A stretch of DNA of 64,000 nucleotides from Psychroserpens luteus (GCF_015319355.1 NZ_JADILU010000003.1:1-64000), one strand, 5' to 3'; positions 52,908 through 62,073 are shown, counted from the first letter of the stretch. Notes: generated by a model not told the origin, from the letters alone. A program made the numbers and translations.

Positions 52908-54011
52908 TTAGTTATTTAATATTCTAAACTCTGTACGTCTGTTGTTTCTGTGTTCTCCATCAGAACAATCAACACCATTAGCACATCTGTTTTTTAATCT
53001 TGTTTCTCCATATCCTTTAGCAGATAATCTACTTCTTGAAATTCCTTTAGAAACTAAATAGTTAACTACAGCATTAGCACGTTGTTGTGATAAAGACATG
53101 TTGTAATCATCATTACCTCTAGCATCTGTATGAGCCATGATTTCAATACTTACTGGCTTATCATTTAAGATAGGTAGTAAAGTTTCATCAATAGTTCTTT
53201 TAGAAGAAGCAGTTAAACGAGCACTAGCAGTTTCGTAAAAAATTGGAATAACATTAGGGTTTAATAATTCACATTCTACTTCTTCCCATGATGTGATACC
53301 ACCTTTTTTAGCTAAAATAGTTCTAGTTACTGTTTCTGAACGAGCAGCAATAGTATTACTTCTAGATGAAGCTGGTTGATCAACAACTTGACGAGTAATT
53401 GTTTTGTACTCAGCAGGAATATCAATTTTATCCATACGTGCAGGAGTTTTTATAACTCTCTTTTTGTATGATGCATCTCTCTCTGGAGTTGTGATGTTAG
53501 TTGTACTTGCATTTGATGCTAAAGTTGTAAAAGGCACTTCTCTAGATGTTGCAGGATACTCAACAAAACAAGCAGCTACACAATCTTCTTTATTTACAGA
53601 TGGACAATCATCTAATACTTTATATTCCCAACCTTGAGTTGCAGGATATGTTTCAAATGTTCTAGAATCTCTTCCAAAAGAAGCAGGAATTACTTCTAAA
53701 CGATTTCCAGCTTCTTTACCAATATATGCAACATCAACAGTTTCATATGTAGCAGGAGTGTAAATGTATTTTTCTGTTGCTTCTTTAACTAAAACAGTTT
53801 CTTCAACAGTTTTAAAAGTTGCAGGAACTACTTCTAAGCTATTGTATGATGGATATACTTGTAAAGTTTCTTCTACTTGAGTAAACTCATCTTTAGTAAT
53901 ACATTTTACGTAACATTTTCCTGGTGCAGGATTTTCTGGTAATCCTTGAGCTTGAACGTAACTTAAACTGGCTAACATTAAACACAAGATTGATAATAAA
54001 AGTTTTTTCAT
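52908..54011 (-). CDS. OmpA-family protein with repetitive N-terminal region
   Basis: 367 residues. Signal peptide (to SYVQAQ, 22). The N-terminal 230 residues contain at least six short repeats of a (Y/V/I)(P/T)PA(T/S)(F/Y) core (VVPATFKTVEE, YTPATYETVDV, VIPASFGRDSR, TYPATQGWEYK, EYPATSREVPF, KTPARMDKI). The C-terminal OmpA domain (about 255-365; IPIFYETASARLTASSKR, IEIMAHTDARGNDDYNMSLSQQRANAV, GYGETRL, NRRTEFRI) binds peptidoglycan through the Asp and Arg of the two motifs. It likely links a surface layer to the cell wall. Confidence 0.9.
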   Translation of the reverse strand: MKKLLLSILCLMLASLSYVQAQGLPENPAPGKCYVKCITKDEFTQVEETLQVYPSYNSLEVVPATFKTVEETVLVKEATEKYIYTPATYETVDVAYIGKEAGNRLEVIPASFGRDSRTFETYPATQGWEYKVLDDCPSVNKEDCVAACFVEYPATSREVPFTTLASNASTTNITTPERDASYKKRVIKTPARMDKIDIPAEYKTITRQVVDQPASSRSNTIAARSETVTRTILAKKGGITSWEEVECELLNPNVIPIFYETASARLTASSKRTIDETLLPILNDKPVSIEIMAHTDARGNDDYNMSLSQQRANAVVNYLVSKGISRSRLSAKGYGETRLKNRCANGVDCSDGEHRNNRRTEFRILNN

Positions 54012-54301
54012 GATATTGAAAATTAATTAATGGTTATAGATAAATATTTTATGTCCGAGACACTTTGTTCGGTCATAATTAAGACACAACATTTATCGAT
54101 AGGTCACATATCTCTAATTAGACAGGTAGGTTATTCGTATTATATTTGTTTGGATGTAGCTACTTAATTGCGTATTTTTGAGGTAAATAGAAATGAAATA
54201 GTCCATTAGATTTTAAATCATAACAGGCCATAAAAACGCGTATTCAGCAAGCTGTTTTACTAAAAAAGAAGCTTTATCTGAGAGTGAATATTAAAGATGT
54301 A

Positions 54302-55150
54302 TTAATAAAATATAACCGTCTTATTATTATAAACCATTACTTTTCGGTTAATATGATGTTTAATAGCTGTAGCTAAAACAATTTTTTCTAAATCACGTCC
54401 TTTAGTTATTAAGTCTTTAATTGAGTAGGTGTGAGAAACACGTGCAACATCTTGTTCTATAATAGGACCTGCATCTAATTCTTCAGTAATGTAATGACTC
54501 GTAGCACCAATAATCTTAACGCCTCGTTTTAAAGCAGAGTGATAGGGTTTTGCACCAACAAAAGCAGGTAAAAAGGAATGATGGATATTTATAATCTTGT
54601 TTTTGTAAAGGTCAATCAATTTGCCAGAAACAATCTGCATGTATCTTGCCAAAACAATAAAGTCAATATTGTGCTCTTTTAAAAGCTTTAACTGTTCTTT
54701 TTCAGCTTCTAATTTATTGGCTTTAGTAACTGGAATATGATAAAACGGAATATTGAAATTATCTGCAATATATTTTAAATCCAGATGGTTACTTATAATA
54801 AAAGGGAGTTCGCAGTGCAATTCTCCAGATCTGTATCGTCCTAAAATATCATATAAACAATGATCGTACTTAGACACAAATATGGCCATTTTAGGTTTAT
54901 CCTCTGCATTATAAATGCGCCATTTCATTTGAAATTTTTCTACCAATACATCTCTAAAATTAGAGGTAAATCCATCCATTGAGAATGTGGTAAACTCACT
55001 TTCAACACGCATGAAAAAAATATCTTGTTCTCTATCAACATGTTGATCTATATACACAATGTTTCCATTATTATCAGAAATAAAATTGGTAACAGAGGCT
55101 ATAATACCAGATTGGTCTTTACAATGAATTTGTATAATGATTTTTTTCAT
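54302..55150 (-). CDS. purU: Formyltetrahydrofolate deformylase
   Basis: 282 residues from ATG 55150 (MKKIIIQIHCKDQSGIIASV); an upstream TTG at 55174 is less likely. Hydrolyses 10-formyl-THF to formate and THF. N-terminal ACT domain (about 1-85) and a formyltransferase-type catalytic domain with FIVLARYMQIVS, the Asn-His pair NIHHSFLPAFVGAKPYH, GATSHYITEELDAGPII and QDVARVSHTY. All catalytic residues are present. Confidence 0.95.
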   Translation of the reverse strand: MKKIIIQIHCKDQSGIIASVTNFISDNNGNIVYIDQHVDREQDIFFMRVESEFTTFSMDGFTSNFRDVLVEKFQMKWRIYNAEDKPKMAIFVSKYDHCLYDILGRYRSGELHCELPFIISNHLDLKYIADNFNIPFYHIPVTKANKLEAEKEQLKLLKEHNIDFIVLARYMQIVSGKLIDLYKNKIINIHHSFLPAFVGAKPYHSALKRGVKIIGATSHYITEELDAGPIIEQDVARVSHTYSIKDLITKGRDLEKIVLATAIKHHINRKVMVYNNKTVIFY

Positions 55151-55386
55151 GTGTTCATATTTATCGTTTTTCAATCGTCACATGCTGTTCGCTATAAATC
55201 ATTCTCTTGGATTATGAAATTTTCAACACGCTCGTTTCATATCAATACTTTAGATTGAGCTTACCAAGTTAACCTAAAATGAACACGACACCTTTTAAAA
55301 TTTAACTTTTAGATATTTTATTGTAAACCCTTATTTTTTTTGAATATTCCGTAAATTTGCATCCATAAAATCTCATAATTTTACGA

Positions 55387-58300
55387 ATGAAGCAAGCAGC
55401 ACCATATAAGCCAAAGTATAAAGTAAGAATAGTAACAGCAGCATCATTATTTGATGGTCACGATGCATCCATAAATATTATGCGTCGTATCATCCAAGCC
55501 ACAGGTGTTGAGGTGATTCATTTAGGTCATGATAGAAGTGTTGATGAAGTTGTAAATACAGCAATTCAAGAAGATGTTAATGCGATTTGCTTAACCTCTT
55601 ATCAAGGAGGACATAATGAGTATTTTAAATATATGTATGACTTACTTAAAGAAAGAGGAGCAGAACATATCAAAATCTTCGGTGGAGGAGGAGGAGTAAT
55701 TTTACCTTCGGAAATCAAAGAACTCATGGATTATGGCATTGCCAGAATTTACTCGCCAGACGACGGAAGAGAAATGGGACTCCAAGGAATGATTAATGAT
55801 TTGGTTGAACAATCAGATTTTGCAATTGGAGATTCTTTAAATGTTGATCTAAAGGAGCTTCCGAAGAAAAATCCAAAATCTATTGCACGTGTTATTTCAT
55901 CTGCGGAAAATTTCCCAGAAGTAGCCAAAGCAACTTTAGATAAAATACATATTAAAAATGCAGCTTCTAAAACACCAGTTCTCGGAATTACAGGAACAGG
56001 AGGATCTGGTAAATCTAGTTTAGTAGATGAATTAGTTCGTCGCTTTTTAGTTGACTTTCCAAAGAAAACAATTGGTATCGTTTCCGTAGATCCATCAAAA
56101 CGAAAAACAGGAGGTGCACTTTTAGGTGATCGTATTAGAATGAATGCGATTAACTCATCAAGAGTTTATATGCGTAGTTTGGCAACTCGTCAATCTAATT
56201 TGGCATTATCTAAATATGTTAATGAAGCGGTTGAGGTTTTAAAAGCTGCAGAATTTGACTTAATCATATTAGAAACTTCAGGAATCGGACAATCAGATAC
56301 CGAAATTATAGAACACTCAAACGTGTCCTTATATGTAATGACTCCAGAATTTGGTGCAGCTACGCAACTCGAGAAAATCGATATGCTTGATTTTGCAGAT
56401 TTGGTTGCCATCAACAAATTTGATAAACGTGGTTCTTTAGATGCTTTACGTGATGTAAAAAAACAATACATGCGTAATAATCATCTTTGGGATGTTCACC
56501 AAGATGATTTACCAGTTTTCGGTACAATCGCATCTCAATTTAATGATCCAGGAATGAATACGCTTTACAAAGCGATCATGGATAAATTGGTTGAAAAAAC
56601 AGATACAGATTTAAACTCGACGTTTCATGTTTCTGATGAGATGAGCGAAAAGATTTTTGTTATTCCTCCAGCAAGAACACGTTACTTGTCTGAAATTGCA
56701 GAGAATAATCGTGCATATGACAAAACAGCTAATGAACAAGTTGAGGTTGCTCAAAGACTTTACGGAATTTATAAAACCTTAGAATCTGTTGTTGGTAGTA
56801 CTCCAGAACTAGATAAAGCTGGTATTAATGACGCCATTTTAAAACTAGTTAATGATGATAATACCGACTTTACAAAACTCCTTATTGCAGAATTTGATCG
56901 CGTAAAATTAAATCTAGATCCTTACAATTGGGAAGTGATTACAGGTTGGGATGAGAAAGTTAATAAATACAAAAACCCAATTTATACATTCAAGGTTCGT
57001 GACAAGGAAATAAAAATTGAAACACATACAGAGTCGCTTTCACATACACAAATTCCAAAAGTAGCTTTACCTAAGTATCAAGCTTGGGGAGATATTTTAC
57101 GTTGGACATTGCAAGAAAATGTACCTGGAGAATTTCCTTTTACGTCAGGATTATATCCATTTAAAAGAACAGGTGAAGATCCAGCACGTATGTTTGCAGG
57201 AGAAGGTGGTCCAGAACGTACCAACCGTCGTTTTCACTATGTGAGTATGGGATTGCCAGCTAAGCGTTTATCTACTGCTTTTGATAGTGTGACGCTCTAC
57301 GGAAATGATCCAGATATCAGACCAGATATCTACGGAAAAATTGGTAACGCAGGTGTGTCAATATGCTGTTTGGATGATGCTAAAAAACTATATTCTGGTT
57401 TTGATCTAGCAAATGTAATGACCTCTGTGAGTATGACAATCAATGGTCCAGCTCCAATGTTATTAGGATTCTTTATGAATGCTGCCATTGATCAACAATG
57501 TGAGATTTATATCAAAGAAAAGGGATTAGAAAAAGAAGTCGAAGCTAAAATAGCTAAGATATATAAAGATAAAGAACGTCCATCTTACAACGGAGATTTA
57601 CCTGAAGGTAATAACGGATTAGGATTAATGCTTCTAGGAGTTACTGGTGATCAGGTATTACCAGCAGATGTGTATTTAGATATCAAAACAAAAACCATTG
57701 CTCAAGTTAGAGGAACGGTTCAAGCAGATATTTTAAAAGAAGATCAAGCGCAAAACACATGTATTTTTTCTACGGAATTCGCGCTGCGCTTAATGGGTGA
57801 TGTTCAAGAATATTTCATCGAGAATAATGTACGTAATTTCTATTCTGTTTCTATTTCAGGATATCATATTGCAGAAGCTGGAGCAAATCCAATTTCGCAA
57901 TTGGCATTTACATTATCTAATGGATTCACTTACGTAGAGTATTATTTATCAAGAGGAATGGACATTAATAAATTTGGTCCAAACCTATCGTTCTTTTTCT
58001 CAAACGGAATCGATCCAGAATATGCTGTGATTGGTCGTGTTGCTAGAAAAATTTGGTCTAAAGCATTAAAAAATAAGTATGGTGCAAATTCACGAGCACA
58101 AATGCTGAAGTACCATATTCAAACATCTGGTCGTAGTTTACATGCGCAGGAGATTGACTTTAATGATATTCGTACAACACTTCAAGCGTTGTATGCGATT
58201 TATGATAATTGTAACTCGTTACATACAAATGCTTACGATGAAGCGATTACCACACCAACTGAAGAATCGGTTCGTCGTGCAATGGCTATTCAGCTGATTA

Positions 58301-58803
58301 TCAACAAGGAGTTAGGTTTAAATAAAAATGAAAACCCAATTCAAGGATCGTTTATTATTGAAGAATTGACCGATTTAGTTGAGGAAGCAGTTTTATTAGA
58401 ATTTGATCGTATTACAGAAAGAGGTGGTGTTTTAGGAGCCATGGAAACGATGTATCAACGTAGTAAAATTCAAGAAGAGAGTTTGTATTATGAAACGTTG
58501 AAGCATAATGGTGAATTCCCAATAATAGGTGTGAACACGTTTTTAAGTAGCACAGGATCTCCAACAGTTTTACCTGCGGAAGTTATTCGTGCTACAGAGG
58601 AAGAAAAACAATTTCAAATCAAGACCTTAGAGAATCTTCATAAAGCTAATGATACTAAACAATTGCTTAAAGATTTACAACGTAAAGCCATTAGTAATGA
58701 GAATATTTTTGAAGCGTTGATGGATGTTTGTAAAGTATGTTCATTGGGTGAAATAACAGAATCATTATTTGAAGTAGGAGGTCAGTATAGACGAAATATG
58801 TAA
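55387..58803 (+). CDS. icmF: Fused isobutyryl-CoA mutase IcmF (B12-dependent acyl-CoA mutase with G-protein chaperone)
   Basis: 1138 residues, the normal length of IcmF. Order: B12-binding domain (about 12-145) with the base-off DGHDASI motif (His 25); MeaI-like G domain (about 195-420) with Walker A GTGGSGKS and NKFD; linker; and the TIM-barrel mutase domain (about 500-1135), including [37 protein letters not shown] and [21 protein letters not shown]. It rearranges branched and linear acyl-CoAs and reloads its own cofactor. A REP cluster follows its stop. Confidence 0.95.
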   Translation: MKQAAPYKPKYKVRIVTAASLFDGHDASINIMRRIIQATGVEVIHLGHDRSVDEVVNTAIQEDVNAICLTSYQGGHNEYFKYMYDLLKERGAEHIKIFGGGGGVILPSEIKELMDYGIARIYSPDDGREMGLQGMINDLVEQSDFAIGDSLNVDLKELPKKNPKSIARVISSAENFPEVAKATLDKIHIKNAASKTPVLGITGTGGSGKSSLVDELVRRFLVDFPKKTIGIVSVDPSKRKTGGALLGDRIRMNAINSSRVYMRSLATRQSNLALSKYVNEAVEVLKAAEFDLIILETSGIGQSDTEIIEHSNVSLYVMTPEFGAATQLEKIDMLDFADLVAINKFDKRGSLDALRDVKKQYMRNNHLWDVHQDDLPVFGTIASQFNDPGMNTLYKAIMDKLVEKTDTDLNSTFHVSDEMSEKIFVIPPARTRYLSEIAENNRAYDKTANEQVEVAQRLYGIYKTLESVVGSTPELDKAGINDAILKLVNDDNTDFTKLLIAEFDRVKLNLDPYNWEVITGWDEKVNKYKNPIYTFKVRDKEIKIETHTESLSHTQIPKVALPKYQAWGDILRWTLQENVPGEFPFTSGLYPFKRTGEDPARMFAGEGGPERTNRRFHYVSMGLPAKRLSTAFDSVTLYGNDPDIRPDIYGKIGNAGVSICCLDDAKKLYSGFDLANVMTSVSMTINGPAPMLLGFFMNAAIDQQCEIYIKEKGLEKEVEAKIAKIYKDKERPSYNGDLPEGNNGLGLMLLGVTGDQVLPADVYLDIKTKTIAQVRGTVQADILKEDQAQNTCIFSTEFALRLMGDVQEYFIENNVRNFYSVSISGYHIAEAGANPISQLAFTLSNGFTYVEYYLSRGMDINKFGPNLSFFFSNGIDPEYAVIGRVARKIWSKALKNKYGANSRAQMLKYHIQTSGRSLHAQEIDFNDIRTTLQALYAIYDNCNSLHTNAYDEAITTPTEESVRRAMAIQLIINKELGLNKNENPIQGSFIIEELTDLVEEAVLLEFDRITERGGVLGAMETMYQRSKIQEESLYYETLKHNGEFPIIGVNTFLSSTGSPTVLPAEVIRATEEEKQFQIKTLENLHKANDTKQLLKDLQRKAISNENIFEALMDVCKVCSLGEITESLFEVGGQYRRNM

Positions 58804-58813
58804 GCAGAGAACC

Positions 58814-58938
58814 AATTTTCTATTTCAGAAAATTGTGTGAATCGCTTATCCCAAACTTGTTTTGGGATCTCAACGAATTAATTTTCTATTTCAGAAAATT
58901 GTGTGAATCGCTTATCCCAAACTTGTTTTGGGATCTCA
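58814..58938. repeat. Two 59-bp direct repeats, each with two hairpins
   Basis: Copies at 58814-58872 and 58880-58938 are identical. Each contains AATTTTCT-ATTTC-AGAAAATT, a 13-base linker GTGTGAATCGCTT, and ATCCCAAA-CTTGT-TTTGGGAT. Confidence 0.88.
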
Positions 58939-58944
58939 GAGAAT

Positions 58945-59132
58945 CAATTCCGATTTTTTTTATCGGAATTGTATGAGTCGCTTCTGTTGAGCGTAGTCGA
59001 AGCAACTCATAAAGAAAAATTTTAAAAAAATAATTCGTTGCTTATCCCGGACTTGTTTGGGGATTTCAACGAATTATTTTTTTTGTACATTATTTCTTGG
59101 AAGTCTCTTATCCTGAACGTGTTTCGGGATTT
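58945..59132. repeat. REP-like palindrome cluster
   Basis: AATTCCGAT...ATCGGAATT then GTATGAGTCGCTT (58946 on), TTGAGCGTAGTCGAAGC (58987-59003), an outer AATTCGTTG/CAACGAATT pair (59032-59075) around ATCCC...GGGAT, and TCCTGAACGTGTTTCGGGA (59111-59129). All belong to short palindrome families typical of flavobacterial intergenic DNA. Confidence 0.7.
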
Positions 59133-59236
59133 CCATGTTTCATGATTTTATATACTAAGCATCAAAACTCATGACTAATTCTCACTTCAAATTCACTTTT
59201 CTATAAAGTTTTCATCATAAAATGCATCTTTTTCAA
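59133..59236. other. Spacer between REP cluster and cysteine-rich peptide promoter
   Basis: About 100 AT-rich bases with no coding-like frame. Nothing recognised. Confidence 0.5.
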
Positions 59237-59266
59237 AACTTTATCGTCTAATAGATAAACGATAAA
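59237..59266 (+). promoter_or_regulatory. Candidate promoter/operator of the cysteine-rich peptide gene
   Basis: AACTTTATCGTCTAATAGAT at 59237-59256, similar at 15 of 20 positions to 59418-59437 ahead of the sigma factor gene. A dyad TTTATCGT-N11-ACGATAAA (59240-59266) overlaps it. The ATG is 40 bases after its first base. Confidence 0.45.
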
Positions 59267-59276
59267 TACATACATT

Positions 59277-59378
59277 ATGAAAAATAGAGATTGTACTTGC
59301 AACTGTCAAGGTTGTTTAGACGGAAATTGTAAAAACTGTACATGTGATAACTGTTCATGTTGCAATTGTAACTGTTAA
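59277..59378 (+). CDS. 33-residue cysteine-rich peptide, metallothionein-like
   Basis: ATG 59277 to TAA 59378 encodes 33 residues, 12 of them Cys, as CxC, CxxC and CC pairs (MKNRDCTCNCQGCLDGNCKN, then CTCDNCSCCNCNC). No aromatic residue and no hydrophobic core, as in metallothioneins, so folding probably depends on metal binding. No signal peptide, so it is likely cytoplasmic. It lies 81 bases before a SigZ-like sigma factor gene and shares an upstream element with it. No homologous family can be named from memory. Confidence 0.7.
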   Translation: MKNRDCTCNCQGCLDGNCKNCTCDNCSCCNCNC

Positions 59379-59400
59379 GTTATAATTAAATTCTAAAATG

Positions 59401-59442
59401 ATAATGTCTGTTTTGGTAACTTTATACTGAAATAGACATTAT
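59401..59442. promoter_or_regulatory. Dyad and shared promoter-like element ahead of the sigma factor gene
   Basis: ATAATGTCT (59401-59409) and AGACATTAT (59434-59442) are perfect 9-base arms with a 24-base gap. The gap holds AACTTTATACTGAAATAGAC (59418-59437). It could be an operator or a weak attenuator after the peptide gene. Confidence 0.45.
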
Positions 59443-59459
59443 TATATTTTTTCGATAAT

Positions 59460-60008
59460 ATGACTACAACAAAAGACATTTGGAAGCAGTATGCAGATGA
59501 TATTAAGTACTTTATTTTGAGTAAAGTTAAGGATGTATCTGTTGCTGATGATTTACTACAGGAAACATTTATTAAAGTCCATACCAAATTAGGTACACTT
59601 AAAAATGACGATAAAGTAAAGTCATGGTTATTTTCTATTGCGAGATATACGGTTCTAGATTATTTTAGACAGCGTAATATTGTCTATGAAATGACAGACG
59701 AAGATTTTATTTTTGAAGATCAAAAATTAGAGCATACCAAAGAAGATTGTTTGCATGGTATTATTAAGAGCTTACCAAAAAAATATAGAGACCCATTATT
59801 TTTGAGCGATATAAAAGGATTGAAACAAGCTGTCGTTTCTGAGCAATTAGATTTACCATTGGCTACTGTGAAATCTCAAATACAACGTGGTAGAAAACTC
59901 ATTGCTCAAGGGTTTATAGAGTGTTGTGATTTTAAAGTCAATGATGACGGTTATCTCGTTGGAGAACTAAAAGAAAAAGCAGATTGTAAAGTTTGTAATC
60001 ATAGTTAA
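59460..60008 (+). CDS. sigZ: ECF sigma factor, SigZ-like, with cysteine-rich C-terminus
   Basis: 182 residues. Sigma region 2 (about 8-75; LLQETFIKVHTKLGTLKNDDKVKSWLFSIARYTVLDYFRQ) and region 4 (about 105-150; SLPKKYRDPLFLSDIKGLKQAVVSEQLDLPLATVKSQIQRGRKLI). Past region 4 a SigZ-type tail holds Cys-Cys (about 156-157) and CxxC (176-179, DCKVC), a possible metal- or redox-sensing site. No anti-sigma gene follows. Its neighbours are a cysteine-rich peptide and an OsmC protein. Confidence 0.9.
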   Translation: MTTTKDIWKQYADDIKYFILSKVKDVSVADDLLQETFIKVHTKLGTLKNDDKVKSWLFSIARYTVLDYFRQRNIVYEMTDEDFIFEDQKLEHTKEDCLHGIIKSLPKKYRDPLFLSDIKGLKQAVVSEQLDLPLATVKSQIQRGRKLIAQGFIECCDFKVNDDGYLVGELKEKADCKVCNHS

Positions 60009-60066
60009 AGTATCATAATCCAACGCTCTTGTATGCGAGTTAACTTCTTTAACTTATTTTTGAATC
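60006..60066 (-). pseudogene. Decayed 3' end of a helical-bundle gene related to that at 60566
   Basis: On the minus strand, in frame, it reads NKLKKLTRIQERWIMIL then stop, against NELKKFKRLQRHWMMTL then stop for the intact gene. No start or upstream part remains. The OsmC gene's -7 box lies inside it. Confidence 0.5.
60055..60062 (+). promoter_or_regulatory. -7 box of the OsmC gene
   Basis: TATTTTTG, 34 bases before the ATG at 60097. Confidence 0.5.
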
Positions 60067-60096
60067 CTATAAACTAAGTTTTGATTTAATTTTACA

Positions 60097-60564
60097 ATGT
60101 TTAAAACACAATTTAAAGTACAAGCAAAGTGGTCTGCTAAAGATGCTTTAGATATTTCTGTTAACGGAAAAACACATCAGGTTTTTATAGACGATAAATC
60201 TCCATTGACGATTTCCGCAGCAAAAGCATTTAAAGGTGACGAGTCAAAATACAATCCAGAAGATTTATTATTATCTGCATTGACCTCATGTCACATGATG
60301 TCTTACTTCTATGTCTGTGCTCAAAACGGAATTGAACTTATTGATTATAAAGATGAAGCTGTTGGTGTTTTAGAATTAAAAGCTGATGGAAGTGGTGCAT
60401 TCACATCTGTAATATTAAATCCTATTATTACAATTTCAAATAAAAAAAATATTGATAAAGCAGTGAGTCTTCACAAAGAAGCAAATAAACTTTGCTTTAT
60501 TGCTAATTCATGCAACTTTCCAATTACACACAATGCCATAATAAATGTTTTAGATGAGAAATAA
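60097..60564 (+). CDS. OsmC-family peroxiredoxin-like protein
   Basis: 155 residues. The OsmC fold is shown by NPEDLLLSALTSCHMMSYFYVCAQNG, with the first peroxidatic Cys in TSCHMM, and the second Cys in LCFIANSCNFP near residue 130. Family members reduce organic hydroperoxides with a two-cysteine cycle. Ends one base from a convergent gene. Situated next to the sigma factor and cysteine-rich peptide, which suggests a redox or metal stress group, although it has its own -7 box. Confidence 0.92.
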   Translation: MFKTQFKVQAKWSAKDALDISVNGKTHQVFIDDKSPLTISAAKAFKGDESKYNPEDLLLSALTSCHMMSYFYVCAQNGIELIDYKDEAVGVLELKADGSGAFTSVILNPIITISNKKNIDKAVSLHKEANKLCFIANSCNFPITHNAIINVLDEK

Positions 60565-60565
60565 C

Positions 60566-60961
60566 TTATAAAGTCATCATCCAATGACGTTGTAAGCGTT
60601 TGAACTTTTTCAACTCATTTTGAAGAATTGGTAAATAATCTTTGCCATTACTATTGCAATGCTGTAAGCGATTACAGTTAAGATGTAAACGATGTGTTAA
60701 TCGTTCAAGAGCATCTAAATGTTTGTGTTTTCTTACTGAACAAAGTTCTGCCTGAGCTTTTTCAATTTCAGGAGCTAGAGATTCTGACTGCTGAATGATA
60801 TCTCCCGAAAAATAAATATTAGAATCCTCTGAGCCATCAGGCCTTAGGTATGATAAATCTTGATTAATATACGTAGAGATATTTCTCGATAACACGAGAA
60901 TATCCATAGCCTTTTGATATATAGGCAGTTCAGATAAATGAGATGGGATATTATAATTCAT
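60566..60961 (-). CDS. Helical-bundle protein, function unknown
   Basis: 131 residues, mostly helical: LPIYQKAMDILVLSRNISTYI near the N-terminus resembles the opening of four-helix-bundle (S23-like) proteins, with later EIEKAQAELCSVRKHKHLDALERL and LQNELKKFKRLQRHW. Cytoplasmic. A related longer protein is encoded at 61572-62072, and a decayed 3' end of another relative lies at 60006. No catalytic motif. Confidence 0.75.
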   Translation of the reverse strand: MNYNIPSHLSELPIYQKAMDILVLSRNISTYINQDLSYLRPDGSEDSNIYFSGDIIQQSESLAPEIEKAQAELCSVRKHKHLDALERLTHRLHLNCNRLQHCNSNGKDYLPILQNELKKFKRLQRHWMMTL

Positions 60962-61033
60962 TTTTTTAATAGCAACGGTATCAAATTTAGTGACAAGTTT
61001 TGATATTACACTTTAGATATTAATGTAAATATG

Positions 61034-61041
61034 TATATTTG
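61034..61041 (+). promoter_or_regulatory. -7 box of the Lrp/AsnC gene
   Basis: TATATTTG, 37 bases before the ATG at 61079, surrounded by AT-rich partial repeats (AATGTAAAT, TAATATTAC) that may serve as Lrp-type sites. Confidence 0.45.
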
Positions 61042-61078
61042 ATTTAATTATTAACGTATATTTTAATATTACTTTAAA

Positions 61079-61522
61079 ATGAATATTGATACTTTAAATT
61101 GGAAGATTTTAAAATGTTTACAGGTAAATGCGAGACAGTCTAATGCCGAAATTGGACGACAAGTAGGCATTAGTTCACCAGCAGTTTCAGAACGCATAAA
61201 AAAAATGGAAGACGCAGGAGTTATAGAAAGCTATAATGCGCTTGTATCTCCTTTTGAGGTTGGCTATCAATTAAAAGCGTTAATCACATTGCGTGCTTTT
61301 ATGGGAATGTTGAAACCTTTTTTGGAGAAAGTAAAAACTTATGATGAGGTGATTAATTGCTATCGTATTACTGGTAATGAAAACATTGTTATGGAAGTCG
61401 TTTTAAAAAACCAGAAACATCTCGAATCATTTATCGATCAATTGATTGTTTATGGTGAAACTAAAACACAAATCGTTTTATCTCGTGTCATAAAACATAA
61501 TGAGGTGAAACCGCTTAAGTAG
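61079..61522 (+). CDS. Lrp/AsnC-family transcriptional regulator
   Basis: 147 residues. N-terminal HTH (about 5-55; LNWKILKCLQVNARQSNAEIGRQVGISSPAVSERIKKMEDAGVI) and a C-terminal RAM/effector domain (about 65-140; LITLRAFMG, CYRITGNENIVMEVV). Regulates amino-acid-related genes in this family; the ligand is unknown. Divergent from the helical-bundle gene at 60961. Confidence 0.94.
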   Translation: MNIDTLNWKILKCLQVNARQSNAEIGRQVGISSPAVSERIKKMEDAGVIESYNALVSPFEVGYQLKALITLRAFMGMLKPFLEKVKTYDEVINCYRITGNENIVMEVVLKNQKHLESFIDQLIVYGETKTQIVLSRVIKHNEVKPLK

Positions 61523-61525
61523 TAT

Positions 61526-61555
61526 TCAGTCGCAGTTTTCAGTGGTGGTTTTCAG
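61526..61555. repeat. CAGTCGCAG-type simple intergenic repeat, copy 2
   Basis: TTCAGTCGCAGTTTTCAGT and then TTTTCAG; related to 17737-17763. Confidence 0.5.
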
Positions 61556-61571
61556 AAAAGAAATCGTTTTT

Positions 61572-62072
61572 TTAAATATCATCAGGATCAAAAGATAAAT
61601 CGTCATCAGGATCATGGTCATCGTACTGTATTCCTGGCGGATTAAAAAGTCCCCAACGATCTATAATATAATTCCATTGGTCAAATGTTTTTACCCATTC
61701 TGCAAATAAGATTCTAAATTCTTCGATTTCTGCTCTTAATAAATCGAGATATTCGATATCCTTAAAACCATTCATTTGTAAACCTCGTGCATCTGTGATT
61801 AATTCTCTGGCTGCTTTTCTAATGATTGCAGCGTTTTCCATTTTGATATCGTAAAGTGTATCTTCACTTTCAGCAATAGCAATTTTAGCTGGGATTATTA
61901 AGCTATTCTTTCTCAAAAATTTAAGATTACCTTCAATCATATCTGCCTGGTATTCTATTTTATACTCAATTTCAGTATGTTCAACAGCTTTCACAATGTG
62001 ATCAACAAGTTTTTGAATGTCCATTGCTTTATTGAATAAAGGCATTTTAGTCCATTTATCAAATGGTTTCAT
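61572..62072 (-). CDS. Helical-bundle protein with acidic tail, function unknown
   Basis: 166 residues. MPLFNKAMDIQKLVDHIVKAV matches the start of the neighbour at 60566 (LPIYQKAMDILVLSRNI), and LRAEIEEFRILFAEWVKTF matches its C-terminal helix. It ends in a strongly acidic tail (DDHDPDDDLSFDPDDI). The ATG lies one base after the stop codon of the DJ-1/PfpI gene, so they are coupled. Confidence 0.75.
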   Translation of the reverse strand: MKPFDKWTKMPLFNKAMDIQKLVDHIVKAVEHTEIEYKIEYQADMIEGNLKFLRKNSLIIPAKIAIAESEDTLYDIKMENAAIIRKAARELITDARGLQMNGFKDIEYLDLLRAEIEEFRILFAEWVKTFDQWNYIIDRWGLFNPPGIQYDDHDPDDDLSFDPDDI

Positions 62073-62073
62073 G

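Noticed and set aside
58814-58938. Possible mini CRISPR or attachment-site pair from two 59-bp direct repeats
   Set aside because: Only two copies separated by seven bases, each made of REP-type hairpins; no integrase, cas gene or cargo between them.
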